Positions 18,363 to 27,528 of a stretch of 64,000 nucleotides of DNA are shown here, in pieces. Below the pieces are notes generated by a model. The model did not search any database and had not been told where the DNA came from. It saw nothing but the letters and a program-made list of their open reading frames with translations. Every line of letters starts with the position of its first letter. Position 1 is the stretch's first letter. The stretch spans positions 62,001 to 126,000 of the forward strand of contig NZ_JAAORN010000002.1 of NCBI RefSeq assembly GCF_017695975.1, read 5' to 3'. The position numbers were made by a program, and so were the translations under genes. This stretch comes from Prochlorococcus marinus CUG1417 (GTDB lineage Bacteria; Cyanobacteriota; Cyanobacteriia; PCC-6307; Cyanobiaceae).

Positions 18363-19728
18363 TAATCTATTAAGAGCTCCAAACCAAAGTATTGAGGAAA
18401 CTGGTTATGCCTGGTATGTAGGCAACGCTAGATTAATCAATTTATCTGGACGTTTATTAGGAGCTCACATTGCTCACTCTGGACTAATAGTCTTTTGGGC
18501 GGGAGCAATGATGCTCTTTGAGGTTAATCATTTTACTTTTGATAAACCAATGTGGGAGCAAGGTTTAATCTGTATGCCACACGTTGCAATGTTTGGCTAT
18601 GGAATAGGCCCCGGTGGTGAAGTTACTGATATCATGCCTTTCTTCCAAGCAGGTGTGGTTCACTTGATAGCTTCTGCTGTTCTTGGTTTTGGTGGTATTT
18701 ACCATTCATTAGCAGGTCCAGAAAAACTTGAAGAAGATTTTCCATTTTTCTCCACAGATTGGAGAGATAAAAATCAAATGACAAATATCCTTGGATATCA
18801 TTTGATTGTTCTAGGTATAGGTGCACTAGCATGGTCAGTAAACTGGTGTTTTATTGGCGGTGCATATGACACATGGGCACCTGGTGGTGGTGAAGTTAGA
18901 CTTGTAAATCCAACTTTAGATCCAAGAGTTATTCTTGGTTATCTATTCAGATCTCCATGGGGAGGGGCTGGTTCTATAATCGGTGTTAACTCCATAGAAG
19001 ATATTGTTGGTGGACATGTTTATGTGGGTATTACTGCAATTATTGGAGGAATATTCCATATCTTTACTAAACCCTTTGGATGGGCAAGAAGAGCATTCAT
19101 CTGGAATGGTGAAGGACTATTAAGTTATGCTCTTGGTGGAATTTGTGTAGCAAGTTTTATCGCTTCAACATTCATCTGGTTTAACAACACTGCTTACCCC
19201 TCTGAATTTTATGGCCCTACAAATGCTGAAGCTTCACAGGCTCAAAGCTTTACTTTCCTAGTGAGAGATCAAAGAATTGGAGCTAATGTAGGTTCAACAA
19301 TGGGACCAACAGGTTTAGGTAAGTATCTCATGAGATCTCCTACTGGTGAAATTATATTTGGTGGTGAAACAATGAGATTTTGGGATTTCAGAGGCCCATG
19401 GTTAGAGCCTTTAAGAGGACCTAATGGATTAAGCCTTGAGAAAATCCAGAATGATATTCAGCCTTGGCAAGTAAGAAGAGCTGCTGAATATATGACTCAT
19501 GCTCCTAACGCTTCTATCAACTCTGTTGGTGGAATCATTACAGAGCCTAATGCTGTTAACTTCGTTAACTTAAGACAGTGGTTAGCTGCAGCTCAATTCT
19601 TCCTAGGATGGTTTACATTCATCGGTCACCTTTGGCATGCAGGACGTGCTAGAGCAGCCGCTGCTGGTTTCGAAAAAGGAATCGACAGAAAGAGTGAACC
19701 AGCTCTAGAAATGCCTGATTTAGATTAA
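18346..19728 (+). CDS. psbC: Photosystem II CP43 core antenna protein
   Basis: CP43, 460 residues, binds chlorophyll in the photosystem II inner antenna and contributes to the oxygen-evolving site. I chose the GTG at 18346, which gives [13 protein letters not shown] and has AGGAGG 9 bases upstream. An earlier ATG at 18319 lies within psbD and would add nine residues that are not CP43-like. The large lumenal loop (about 290-410) contains [20 protein letters not shown], here seen around [19 protein letters not shown], with the arginine and glutamate near the manganese cluster. A terminator follows the stop codon. Confidence 0.98.
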   Translation: METPFNNLLRAPNQSIEETGYAWYVGNARLINLSGRLLGAHIAHSGLIVFWAGAMMLFEVNHFTFDKPMWEQGLICMPHVAMFGYGIGPGGEVTDIMPFFQAGVVHLIASAVLGFGGIYHSLAGPEKLEEDFPFFSTDWRDKNQMTNILGYHLIVLGIGALAWSVNWCFIGGAYDTWAPGGGEVRLVNPTLDPRVILGYLFRSPWGGAGSIIGVNSIEDIVGGHVYVGITAIIGGIFHIFTKPFGWARRAFIWNGEGLLSYALGGICVASFIASTFIWFNNTAYPSEFYGPTNAEASQAQSFTFLVRDQRIGANVGSTMGPTGLGKYLMRSPTGEIIFGGETMRFWDFRGPWLEPLRGPNGLSLEKIQNDIQPWQVRRAAEYMTHAPNASINSVGGIITEPNAVNFVNLRQWLAAAQFFLGWFTFIGHLWHAGRARAAAAGFEKGIDRKSEPALEMPDLD

Positions 19729-19743
19729 CTTCTATCTCAATTT

Positions 19744-19775
19744 AAAAACCCTATCAAAAGATAGGGTTTTTTTTT
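19744..19775 (+). terminator. Rho-independent terminator after psbC
   Basis: A 12-base stem (AAAAACCCTATC, four-base loop AAAA, GATAGGGTTTTT) is followed by a T run. It closes the psbD-psbC transcript and may work on both strands, since maf ends 12 bases beyond it on the minus strand. Confidence 0.92.
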
Positions 19776-19786
19776 GCTCAATTTTA

Positions 19787-20398
19787 CTATCTATATAAAT
19801 TTTCTCTGAGCCATGGCAGGCTTAAACCCATTACATTACTGAAACAACCCTCTATCTTATCTATATATTTCCCGCCTATACCTTCCAAGGCAAATCCTCC
19901 GGCGCAATATAAAGGTTCATTTGTATCTACATAACTCTTGATCTCCCAATCTTCCAACTTAGAAAAATAAACTCTTGAACTTACTGTTTTTTTTATTATT
20001 TCAGCAATTTTAAAATTTTTGGAAGTTGAATCAAAATTCCCAATTATTAGAGTATGACCAGTATGTAAAAATCCAAATTCTCCAGACATTTTTTTCCATC
20101 TAATAAATGCCTCCTCTTTATTAGATGGTTTTCCATAAGCTTCTCCTTTAAATTCAAAAATTGAATCGCACCCAAGTATTTCCACTGGACCATAATTAAA
20201 TTCTTCTGGCAATGATATTTTATGAATATTTTCAGATAAACTATTAGCCTTATGAAAAGATAATTCCAAAGCTAATTTGTATATGTTTTTTTCTTTTATT
20301 GAAGACTCATCAAAATTACTAGAAATTTGAAGGAACTTTATTTGACAATTTTCAAGTAATTTCTTTCTAGATTGGGAAGCAGAGGCTAGAATTAACAC
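19787..20398 (-). CDS. maf: Maf-like nucleotide pyrophosphatase
   Basis: A 203-residue Maf/HAM1-fold nucleoside triphosphate pyrophosphatase, a house-cleaning enzyme of the septum-inhibitor family. It begins [15 protein letters not shown], the family signature, and contains [18 protein letters not shown] and [18 protein letters not shown]. Near the C-terminus [18 protein letters not shown] is also conserved. It is convergent with psbC and divergent from cobQ (67 bases apart). Confidence 0.95.
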   Translation of the reverse strand: MLILASASQSRKKLLENCQIKFLQISSNFDESSIKEKNIYKLALELSFHKANSLSENIHKISLPEEFNYGPVEILGCDSIFEFKGEAYGKPSNKEEAFIRWKKMSGEFGFLHTGHTLIIGNFDSTSKNFKIAEIIKKTVSSRVYFSKLEDWEIKSYVDTNEPLYCAGGFALEGIGGKYIDKIEGCFSNVMGLSLPWLRENLYR

Positions 20399-20465
20399 AA
20401 ATTTTTTACCAAATTATAATTCAATTTACTTAATTAATAAATTTCAAAATTAATATAAATTACTT

Positions 20466-21992
20466 ATGGAGTTAGAAGCAAAATTATATGAAATAAAGAA
20501 ACCAATAATGGTGCTAGGCACTTCCAGTGGAGCAGGGAAATCTTTAACGGTTACTGCTATTTGCAGGATGCTTAAAAATTTAGGAGAAGAACCAATCCCT
20601 TTCAAAGGACAAAATATGAGTAACAACGCTTGGGTTGATTGGGAAGGTGGAGAGATGGCGTATTCACAAGCTCTTCAAGCTTTTGCTTGTGGTATTAATC
20701 CCTCTGCGGAGATGAATCCCATTTTATTAAAACCGCAAGGCAATTCTACAAGTGAGGTGATTCACCTTGGCACAAGTAAAGGAATAACTACTGCCAAAAA
20801 TTACTACAAGGATTGGTTCGCTCCGGGTTGGGAAGTAATAAAAAAAAGTTTAAATTCTATTTATAAAAAAAATCCAAATTGCCGTTTAATTATCGAAGGG
20901 GCTGGAAGTCCAGTAGAGATGAATTTAATTCATAGAGATCTTACTAATTTAAAAGTTGCTAAGTATTTAAATGCAAATTGCATTTTGGTTACTGATATTG
21001 AAAGGGGGGGCGTATTTGCCCAAATCATTGGGACTCTTGAATTAATGAAACCTGAAGAAAAAAAACTTGTTAAAGGAATAATTATAAATAGATTCAGAGG
21101 AGACCTTTCATTATTTGAAGAAGGGAGAAAATGGATCCAGAGAAAAACTCAAATTCCTGTTTTAGGAATAATTCCTTGGCTAAACGATAAATTTCCTCCA
21201 GAAGATTCTTTAGATTTGCTTGAAAGAAAATCCCATTTAAATAATCCTGAAATAAAAGTTGGAATTATAAAATTGCCCTCTATTAGCAACTTTTCAGATT
21301 TTGATCCTTTAGAAAATGAAGATTCAATAGAAATAGAGTGGGTAATTAAATCTCAAGGTTTAAATCAATTTGACTTTGTGATTATTCCTGGAAGTAAACA
21401 AACCATTAAAGATCAACTATTTCTGGAAAAGTCAGGTCTAATTGATGACATCACAGAATATTCAAATAAAGGTAATATTTTCGGAATTTGTGGTGGACTA
21501 CAAATGTTAGGAACTATAATTGAAGATCCTTTTTTAAAGGAAGGTTCAAAAAATAATTTAGAAAAAAAAATCAGAGGTATTGGATTACTTCCACTAAAAA
21601 CAACCTTCTTCAAACAAAAAATAACTCGTCAAACTTACTCCAAATCAATATGGCCTTGCTTATCAGAAATAAACGGGTTTGAAATTCATAATGGCATAAC
21701 AGAATTAGACAAAAGTCAAAAATCTTTAAAAATAATGCCTATTTTTAAAGATTCAGAGCTAGGTTGGTATAGAGAAAACGAAGGCGGAGGAACTATCGCT
21801 GGCACATACCTTCACGGTATCTTTGAAAATGATGAATGGAGAGCTCAATATATAAATTTAATAAGAAAGAGAAAAAAATTACCAACAATAGATAAAAAAA
21901 CAAAATCTTATAAAATCAAGAGAGAATCAATCATTGATAATCTTGCGAATGAGTTTAACAAACATTTAAATATTTCATCATTATTAAATTGA
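20466..21992 (+). CDS. cobQ: Cobyric acid synthase
   Basis: A 508-residue glutamine-dependent amidotransferase that amidates adenosylcobyrinate a,c-diamide in cobalamin (pseudocobalamin) synthesis. The N-terminal domain has the P-loop-like VLGTSSGAGKSLTVTA. The C-terminal class I glutaminase domain has GICGGLQMLG with nucleophile Cys342, and GTYLHGIF with His450. All expected motifs are intact. Its stop overlaps the next gene's TTG start by 4 bases (TTGA), so the ferredoxin is probably translated by coupling. Confidence 0.96.
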   Translation: MELEAKLYEIKKPIMVLGTSSGAGKSLTVTAICRMLKNLGEEPIPFKGQNMSNNAWVDWEGGEMAYSQALQAFACGINPSAEMNPILLKPQGNSTSEVIHLGTSKGITTAKNYYKDWFAPGWEVIKKSLNSIYKKNPNCRLIIEGAGSPVEMNLIHRDLTNLKVAKYLNANCILVTDIERGGVFAQIIGTLELMKPEEKKLVKGIIINRFRGDLSLFEEGRKWIQRKTQIPVLGIIPWLNDKFPPEDSLDLLERKSHLNNPEIKVGIIKLPSISNFSDFDPLENEDSIEIEWVIKSQGLNQFDFVIIPGSKQTIKDQLFLEKSGLIDDITEYSNKGNIFGICGGLQMLGTIIEDPFLKEGSKNNLEKKIRGIGLLPLKTTFFKQKITRQTYSKSIWPCLSEINGFEIHNGITELDKSQKSLKIMPIFKDSELGWYRENEGGGTIAGTYLHGIFENDEWRAQYINLIRKRKKLPTIDKKTKSYKIKRESIIDNLANEFNKHLNISSLLN

Positions 21993-22240
21993 AAAAATCA
22001 TTCATTAAAATTTCTTGGCCTAATAATATCGAGACATATGCCTATGAAGGAGATGATTGGTTTTCAACTGCAGAAAAAGCAGGCTTAGAAATCCCTACAG
22101 GTTGTTTAACAGGAAGTTGCGGAGCTTGTGAAATTGATGTTAACGGAGAAACTGTAAGAGCTTGCATAACAACTATTAAAAGTAAAAAAGAAAAAATATT
22201 AAATGTTTCGCTTACAACAGACCCATTTTGGGAAACCTAA
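21989..22240 (+). CDS. Small plant-type [2Fe-2S] ferredoxin
   Basis: An 83-residue ferredoxin. The ligand motif is TGCLTGSCGAC followed by a distal cysteine in VRACITT, the plant-type [2Fe-2S] pattern of C-x4-C-x2-C plus one more. It is shorter than photosynthetic PetF (about 97-99), so it is probably not the main photosystem I acceptor. It starts with TTG inside the cobQ stop region. This coupling suggests a link to the cobalamin pathway, but the redox partner is unknown. Confidence 0.9.
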   Translation: MKKSFIKISWPNNIETYAYEGDDWFSTAEKAGLEIPTGCLTGSCGACEIDVNGETVRACITTIKSKKEKILNVSLTTDPFWET

Positions 22241-22269
22241 GTTGTTAAAAAATTTTTTATATTTAAAAG

Positions 22270-22354
22270 CGGAGAGGGTGGGATTCGAACCCACGAATAG
22301 TTACCTATTAAACGATTTCGAGTCGTTCGCTTTCGACCACTCAGCCACCTCTCC
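22270..22354 (-). tRNA. tRNA-Ser (anticodon CGA)
   Basis: An 85-base tRNA read on the minus strand. The acceptor stem is GGAGAGG/CCTCTCC with discriminator G, the T-arm contains GGTTCGAATCC and the D-arm GGCTGAGTGG. The anticodon stem AACGA/TCGTT encloses loop CTCGAAA, anticodon CGA, reading UCG. The long variable arm is typical of serine. CCA is not encoded. Confidence 0.95.
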
Positions 22355-22417
22355 ACCTGCTTATAAGTATGCACATAATAAAAAAGAAAATTATGAACTA
22401 AAAAAATATCTTAATTT

Positions 22418-23440
22418 TTAATTCCAACCTGCCTCTTTCATCATTTTTAATGCAAGAGAATTATTTTCTCCCAGTTCATCAACAGTCACTTTATCAGGTA
22501 TAAATTCTCCGAAATTTTTGACTATTTCATTCTGATTAATTTCTTTCAGAGGATGTTCAAAAGTAGGCGCTGCTAAGCCTTTACTTCCTTCTGGTGAAGC
22601 CAAAAATTCAAGTAACTTAATTGCTTCAGATTTATTTGCTGCATATTTTGCAATTCCACCTGCACTAATATTTACATGTGCAGGATTAGGTGTAATAACA
22701 GATGTTTTTTTTGCGTATAAGGTATCTCTTCTTCCATTAATACCTCCTAGCATTCTTGCCACATAATAATGATTAACAATACCTACTCCACACTTTTTCT
22801 TAGCAACTGCTCTTACTATAGAAATATCGCCTGGGAAAAAAGGTCTAGAAACATTTGATATCATTCCACTTAACCAAGCTTTAGTTTCTAATTCTCCCTT
22901 ATTAACGATTTGATTGGCTACAAGAGATTGATTATATGGACTCTTTCTATTTCTTAAGCATACTTTACCCTTTAAAGATGGATCAGCTAAATCTGTGTAG
23001 TCCTTAATTTTATTTACATCAACAACTTTTGGATTGGCTACCATAACTCTAACTCGTCGAGTTAATGCATACCATTCCTTCCCTGGATCTTTTAATCCTA
23101 TCGGTACATCTTTTTCTAAAGTTGATGAATTAATACTCTGCAGTAAGCCTGCTTTTGCGGCATTAGTTATTCTTGCTGCATCAACAAGTAAGATTAAATC
23201 TGCTTGGGAACTCTTCCCCTCTCTCTTTAATCTCTCAATTAATGAGATCCCTGCAGCTTCAATAAGTCTAACTTTAATTCCTGTTTCTTCTGCAAATTTC
23301 TTATAAACCGCTCTATCAGTATTGTAATGTCTACCAGAATAAACTTTTACTTCTCTTTCTATTGAACTTGCAGGTATATTTAAATTAAATAAAAAAGTAC
23401 AAGATAAAGCTGAATAAAGTAATTTTTTAAAGTTTTGCAC
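22418..23440 (-). CDS. futA: Iron(III) ABC transporter substrate-binding protein (FutA/IdiA type)
   Basis: A 340-residue periplasmic or thylakoid-associated ferric-iron-binding protein. The N-terminus is a signal peptide with a hydrophobic core (about 6-24). VKVYSGRHYNTDRAVYKKF and VNHYYVARMLGG hold the tyrosines and histidine expected to bind iron in the FutA/IdiA family. The start is GTG at 23440. It diverges from a PiuC-like dioxygenase over a repeat-rich intergenic region. Permease and ATPase genes are not in this window. It is likely iron-regulated, by analogy with IdiA. Confidence 0.93.
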   Translation of the reverse strand: MQNFKKLLYSALSCTFLFNLNIPASSIEREVKVYSGRHYNTDRAVYKKFAEETGIKVRLIEAAGISLIERLKREGKSSQADLILLVDAARITNAAKAGLLQSINSSTLEKDVPIGLKDPGKEWYALTRRVRVMVANPKVVDVNKIKDYTDLADPSLKGKVCLRNRKSPYNQSLVANQIVNKGELETKAWLSGMISNVSRPFFPGDISIVRAVAKKKCGVGIVNHYYVARMLGGINGRRDTLYAKKTSVITPNPAHVNISAGGIAKYAANKSEAIKLLEFLASPEGSKGLAAPTFEHPLKEINQNEIVKNFGEFIPDKVTVDELGENNSLALKMMKEAGWN

Positions 23441-23452
23441 TTTTATAAAATA

Positions 23453-23483
23453 GTATCTATGGTTACTTTATATGTATCTATAG
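23453..23483. promoter_or_regulatory. GTATCTAT direct repeat in the futA/piuC intergenic region
   Basis: GTATCTAT occurs at 23453-23460 and 23474-23481, 21 bases apart, which is two helical turns. A further GTATC is at 23522. The site lies within 45 bases of the futA start and may be a binding site for a regulator such as Fur. This is inference from position and spacing. Confidence 0.4.
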
Positions 23484-23509
23484 CTTAAGGATTCTAAAAG
23501 ATATTTTAT

Positions 23510-23525
23510 ATACATGAACATGTAT
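23510..23525. promoter_or_regulatory. 16-base palindrome upstream of the PiuC-like gene
   Basis: ATACATG-AA-CATGTAT is a perfect inverted repeat ending 17 bases before the ATG at 23543. It has the form of a dimeric repressor operator, and its position fits repression of the dioxygenase gene. It does not match the classical Fur box closely, so the regulator is not identified. Confidence 0.5.
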
Positions 23526-23542
23526 CATTTTTTATACTCAAT

Positions 23543-24208
23543 ATGAATTATTTAACTCATCAACTTCTCATTCAAGAAGAAATTGAAGCATTTGTTCAAA
23601 ATTTAAATAAAGCAAAGAATCTTTGGGAAGATGGGAAACTGACTGCTGGGAGCCATGCATCAAAAGTAAAAAATAATCTGCAATTAAATAAAGGATCAGA
23701 AATATCTAAGAAACTCTCTCATTTAATCAAAAAGAAACTTCTTTCTAACTCTCTAATAAAAAGTTTTGCCCTACCCAAAACGATACATGGGATTATGTTT
23801 ACAAAATCACTAAATAATATGCATTATGGAAGGCATATAGATAATCCATTTATGTCATCTGGAAGATCTGATTTGTCTTTTACTATTTCATTAACTGATA
23901 AAAATAAATATAACGGAGGAGAGTTAATTATTGAAGAGATGAATTCAGAAAAAGAATTCAAACTAAATGCAGGTGAAATTGTTATTTATCCAAGCACCTA
24001 TTTGCATTCTGTTAAAGAAATTAAAAATGGAGAAAGGTTAGTATGTGTGGGTTGGATTGAAAGTTATGTAAAATCAATAGAGGAAAGAGAATATTTATTT
24101 GATCTTGATGCAGGTGCCAAAGGCTTACTAGCAAAAAATGGACGGTCAGATGAATTGGATCTTATTTTCAAGTCTTATTCAAATCTTCTTAGATTACTTG
24201 GTAATTAG
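23543..24208 (+). CDS. piuC: PKHD-type Fe(II)/2-oxoglutarate dioxygenase (PiuC-like)
   Basis: A 221-residue 2-oxoglutarate-dependent dioxygenase matching the PiuC/YbiX family, often iron-repressed and found beside iron-uptake genes. The metal motif HIDN (HxD) is in MHYGRHIDNPFM, the distal histidine is in YPSTYLHSVKEI, and ERLVCVGWIES has the arginine for 2-oxoglutarate. GGELIIEE is also typical. It lies divergent to futA, consistent with shared iron control. The substrate is unknown. Confidence 0.92.
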   Translation: MNYLTHQLLIQEEIEAFVQNLNKAKNLWEDGKLTAGSHASKVKNNLQLNKGSEISKKLSHLIKKKLLSNSLIKSFALPKTIHGIMFTKSLNNMHYGRHIDNPFMSSGRSDLSFTISLTDKNKYNGGELIIEEMNSEKEFKLNAGEIVIYPSTYLHSVKEIKNGERLVCVGWIESYVKSIEEREYLFDLDAGAKGLLAKNGRSDELDLIFKSYSNLLRLLGN

Positions 24209-24281
24209 GGAATCATTTTATACACTAAAAAGAAAATTGTTTGAAAATTATTTAAAATAAATATATTAACTAAAACTATAA

Positions 24282-24509
24282 ATGCAAAAAAAAAGTTCCA
24301 TTGCTTTATTCTTAGCAGCAACTAGCGCAATCGCACTATCTACCCCGGTCAAAAGTGGTGAATATGATTTGGGCGGCCTAAAAGAGTGGAATACTGATAT
24401 GGATATCGACGCAGATTTCGTGCTTGATGCAGAGGCTCAAAAATTAGCTGATGAAGCGGAGAAGTCAAGTATGTGCATTCCTATTGGAGAAGGAGAAAAC
24501 TGCTGGTAA
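24282..24509 (+). CDS. Small secreted hypothetical protein
   Basis: A 75-residue protein with a likely signal peptide (KKSSIALFLAATSAIALS, cleavage near residue 25, VKSGE) and an acidic mature part. The last residues have a pair of cysteines (SSMCIPIGEGENCW). It is probably exported to the periplasm. No family is recognised. It ends before a bidirectional terminator and is convergent with the porin gene. Confidence 0.72.
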   Translation: MQKKSSIALFLAATSAIALSTPVKSGEYDLGGLKEWNTDMDIDADFVLDAEAQKLADEAEKSSMCIPIGEGENCW

Positions 24510-24558
24510 ACCAATAAAAAACTCGATAAATTTTAAGTTATTTTTTAGAAGATTAATA

Positions 24559-24583
24559 AAAAACGCCCTATTAGGGCGTTTTT
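24559..24583. terminator. Bidirectional terminator between small secreted gene and porin
   Basis: A stem AAAAACGCCCT/AGGGCGTTTTT with loop ATT, flanked by A and T runs on both sides. It can end transcription of the plus-strand small gene and of the minus-strand porin. Confidence 0.9.
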
Positions 24584-24601
24584 ATATGAATTAAATTCAA
24601 A

Positions 24602-25957
24602 TTAGAATTTAAATGAAGTTTCTAGAATAGCACCTTTGTGATTGTGCTCTTTTTCTCCTGTACTATCTATTCCACCAAAGACAGCAGGAGTAATAGTTAC
24701 TGAATCATTTAGTTTGTATGAATAATACAATTCAAAAGCTAAAGGATCTCCACCTTGATCTTCCCTACCTCCACTTCCTGCTCTAACTGCATCATCTTCA
24801 TTCGTTGTAGGTTTACCAAATGCAAAACCAATTTTATCATCTGGCTGGAACATATCTGCCCAGTTAAGCCCCACAAAATAAGCACTAGAATTATCAGTTG
24901 ACGAAGTCGCATTTTCATACGAAGTTGTATCAAAACCTAGTGAGACTGAAGGTACAAAAGTTCCTACATCATCAGGTCTCCACCATCCTCTTAAACCTAC
25001 TGAAGTAAAGTTCTCGCATACTTTACCTGACTTACAAGTTCCCCCATGGCCATTGGTGTGGTAATAAGTATCACTCCAACCGTTTGATTTGACATTAAGA
25101 AGCGCTGAAACAGAGTAATTTGGTTTTGTATAACCAACCTGAGTAGCCCAACTTGTCTTTGTCTCATCAGTCAAAATCCCAGTATTGTAGTAAGCTGCAG
25201 GACTTCCTGTTGTCTGAGAGGTGTTTGATTTAGTACCTACGTTTGTACTGATTGAGAATCCGTTATCTGCCTTATAAGCAACACCAGCTCCTGTATCTGT
25301 ACTCGCACCGTATGCCTCACCATTACCTCCAAGGGTAAATTGCTTTGTAACCGGCTTATAGATGGAGGGTGTAGCTCCATGCATATAGTAGTTTTCAATT
25401 TTTGGACCAACCCAGGCAGTCAAGTTATCACCTACAGGGAATTCGTACCAAATCTTATCTACCTTTAGAGTATCTCCGTTGCTATTACCAGACTTGAGGT
25501 ATGTACCATAAGTTTTAGTAACTGACCAATCTGAATGATTACCTGTTTTAATTCTTACGTAAAGATTATCATCACCAGTGAAACTTGTATTGAGATTCAT
25601 CTGATAGGTATACATTCCTGAAATTGCTTCAGACGCAGTTGAGTCGACGTCAGAATAGTTGACTCCACCTAATGTAAAGATAGCCTTACCATCTAATGTT
25701 GTAGTATCTGAGAAGCTCCCTGCTTCAAAGTTATTTTGTTTAGCTTCTAATGCATCAACTCGAGCTTTAGTAATTGCTAAATCTTCATTAACTTCGTTAA
25801 CGAATGTGTTACTGTCTAATCTGTTTAAAGATGATTTATTGCTACTACTGTAGCTATTCATCTCTTTTAAATTGATAATGTCGGAAGCTTGTGCTGCAAT
25901 TGGAGCTACTAAGCCCACAGCAGTTGAAGCTACCATCATTTGTTGGAAGAGTTTCAT
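24602..25957 (-). CDS. Outer-membrane porin
   Basis: A 451-residue outer-membrane beta-barrel of the cyanobacterial porin type. The N-terminus is a signal peptide (about 1-24, ending AAQA before SD). Next comes a serine-rich and coiled-coil segment (about 45-80, KARVDALEAKQNNFE) and then alternating aromatic beta strands to a C-terminal phenylalanine (ILETSFKF), the usual porin ending. I see no clear surface-layer homology domain, which many freshwater cyanobacterial porins have. A small CKSGKVC loop may form a disulfide. It has a GAGG-type ribosome site before ATG. Confidence 0.88.
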   Translation of the reverse strand: MKLFQQMMVASTAVGLVAPIAAQASDIINLKEMNSYSSSNKSSLNRLDSNTFVNEVNEDLAITKARVDALEAKQNNFEAGSFSDTTTLDGKAIFTLGGVNYSDVDSTASEAISGMYTYQMNLNTSFTGDDNLYVRIKTGNHSDWSVTKTYGTYLKSGNSNGDTLKVDKIWYEFPVGDNLTAWVGPKIENYYMHGATPSIYKPVTKQFTLGGNGEAYGASTDTGAGVAYKADNGFSISTNVGTKSNTSQTTGSPAAYYNTGILTDETKTSWATQVGYTKPNYSVSALLNVKSNGWSDTYYHTNGHGGTCKSGKVCENFTSVGLRGWWRPDDVGTFVPSVSLGFDTTSYENATSSTDNSSAYFVGLNWADMFQPDDKIGFAFGKPTTNEDDAVRAGSGGREDQGGDPLAFELYYSYKLNDSVTITPAVFGGIDSTGEKEHNHKGAILETSFKF

Positions 25958-25976
25958 TTTACCTCACACGAAAAAC

Positions 25977-25992
25977 ACCCATACGAATGGGT
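25977..25992 (-). promoter_or_regulatory. Leader hairpin with T run, 5' of porin
   Basis: On the minus strand ACCCAT-TCGT-ATGGGT forms a 6-bp hairpin directly followed by GTTTTT, 19 bases before the porin ATG. It resembles a small intrinsic terminator but lies inside the 5' leader, so it may be an attenuator or a stability element. Confidence 0.5.
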
Positions 25993-26046
25993 ATACTTAT
26001 TGTATCGACGGTAACTTTTTAAGGCAGGGATAAAAGATGCAGGAAT

Positions 26047-26064
26047 GCGTATCAAAAGATACGC
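26047..26064. repeat. Perfect hairpin GCGTATC-AAAA-GATACGC downstream of glyQ
   Basis: A 7-bp stem with an AAAA loop on the plus strand, 21 bases beyond the glyQ stop. No T run follows on the minus strand, so it is not a standard terminator for glyQ. It may stabilise the glyQ transcript or be a regulator site for the porin. Confidence 0.5.
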
Positions 26065-26084
26065 TATTCTAATTATTTTTATAT

Positions 26085-26960
26085 CTATTTTCTGTTTGTT
26101 AGTAGAGGGAAGTTCATTGACTCTCTTTCTTGTATCCATGTAGATGCGACTTCTCTTGCTAATTTTCGAATCTTCTGAATATATTGAGCCCGATCAGTTA
26201 CTGATATTACGCCTCTAGCATCAAGCAAATTAAAAGTATGACTACATTTTAAGACATAATCAAGCGCGGGATATGTTAATTTCTTTTCTATCAAAGAAAT
26301 TGCCTCGGCTTGATAAATTTCAAATAATTTCCTGAGATTTTCAGGATTAGATTCAGTGAAATTATATGAGCATTGACCTTTTTCAAATTGAAGCCAAATA
26401 TCACTATATTTCAGATTCTTGTTCCAGTTTAAATCCCAAATACTTTCCTTATCTTGTAAAAACATTGCAATTCTCTCTAAACCATATGTAATTTCAATTG
26501 GTATAGGTTGACAATCAATGCCACCGCATTGTTGAAAATAAGTAAACTGAGTAACTTCCATTCCGTCTAGCCATACTTCCCAACCTACTCCCCAAGCACC
26601 AAGAGTTGGTGACTCCCAATTATCCTCAACAAATCGTATATCATGATTTTTAGGTTCTATTCCAAGAGATTCCAGAGATTTTAAATATTTTTCTTGAATC
26701 CCATCTGGGGAAGGCTTAATAATTAATTGATATTGAAAATAATGTTGTGCACGATTAGGATTATCCCCAAATCTTCCGTCTGTGGGTCTTCTACATGGTT
26801 CAGCATATGCAACAGACCAAGGCTCCGGTCCAATGGCTCTCAAAAAAGTATGAGGATTCATTGTGCCAGCACCCTTTTCCGTATCGTAAGGCTGCATAAT
26901 CAAACAACCTTCTTTGGACCAAAAATTATTTAGATTTTGAATTATATCCTGAAAAAACAT
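26085..26960 (-). CDS. glyQ: Glycyl-tRNA synthetase alpha subunit
   Basis: A 291-residue class II synthetase alpha chain of the alpha2-beta2 glycyl-tRNA synthetase. It has [19 protein letters not shown], with [19 protein letters not shown] (seen as [19 protein letters not shown]) and [17 protein letters not shown], all highly conserved in GlyQ. The beta subunit gene (glyS) is not in this window. Length is standard. Confidence 0.97.
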   Translation of the reverse strand: MFFQDIIQNLNNFWSKEGCLIMQPYDTEKGAGTMNPHTFLRAIGPEPWSVAYAEPCRRPTDGRFGDNPNRAQHYFQYQLIIKPSPDGIQEKYLKSLESLGIEPKNHDIRFVEDNWESPTLGAWGVGWEVWLDGMEVTQFTYFQQCGGIDCQPIPIEITYGLERIAMFLQDKESIWDLNWNKNLKYSDIWLQFEKGQCSYNFTESNPENLRKLFEIYQAEAISLIEKKLTYPALDYVLKCSHTFNLLDARGVISVTDRAQYIQKIRKLAREVASTWIQERESMNFPLLTNRK

Positions 26961-27112
26961 TAACTTTTAGACATTGGAGAAATTTAGATCAATACCAGTA
27001 AATATAATAACAAAGCTTTAAACATAAAATATTTTCAAATCTAAGTTCTGAAAAGCATTATCTGAAAGGACGAGATTATAAAATAATTCTAGGATAAAAC
27101 ATAAATTAGAAA

Positions 27113-27502
27113 TTAATTATGAAAAAAATCCAAAGGTAATGGACCAAAAGTATTAGATTCTTGAGCATTTTCATCATATTGACAAGTTATTAAAATTCCT
27201 TCTCCCAGACCATCTTCAGATCTAACAAAAACATTACCAGTTTTTTGATTACCTTTCAAAAAAACGCTTCCATCAGCATGGAGCGAATCTAAATTATCAA
27301 ATTTTATTGAAGAATATTTTTTAGAAATTGATTTTAATGTTTCAATAGCCCTCGTATCAGAAGGTGCCATTATTCCTATTGTTATCCAATCGGCATTATA
27401 AATATAAGTTTCTAGTTCCTCTAATATTTTTTTTACTTGATTATCACTTAATAGAGGAGCACTTCTAAGACTGTTTAAATCAACTAATTTTTTTATTTCC
27501 AC
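27113..27502 (-). CDS. DUF1824-like conserved cyanobacterial protein
   Basis: A soluble protein of about 129 residues that I recognise as DUF1824-like. LNSLRSAPLLSDNQVKKILEEL near the N-terminus is shown in part as LRSAPLLSDNQVKKIL; IGIMAPSDTRAIETLKSI and FVRSEDGLGEGILITCQYD follow. I chose the GTG at 27502 because the in-frame ATG at 27559 would overlap the upstream gene by 31 bases and add a hydrophobic extension not expected in the family. Function unknown. Confidence 0.78.
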   Translation of the reverse strand: MEIKKLVDLNSLRSAPLLSDNQVKKILEELETYIYNADWITIGIMAPSDTRAIETLKSISKKYSSIKFDNLDSLHADGSVFLKGNQKTGNVFVRSEDGLGEGILITCQYDENAQESNTFGPLPLDFFHN

Positions 27503-27528
27503 TAAATCAATACCAAATATAATAAGTA

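Noticed and set aside
22203-22421. 72-residue frame containing ERVGFEPTNS
   Set aside because: It crosses the tRNA-Ser gene on the opposite strand; this peptide is a well-known artefact of translating a tRNA.
26047-26064. Terminator for glyQ
   Set aside because: The stem is perfect, but no T run follows on the glyQ strand, so I list it only as a hairpin.
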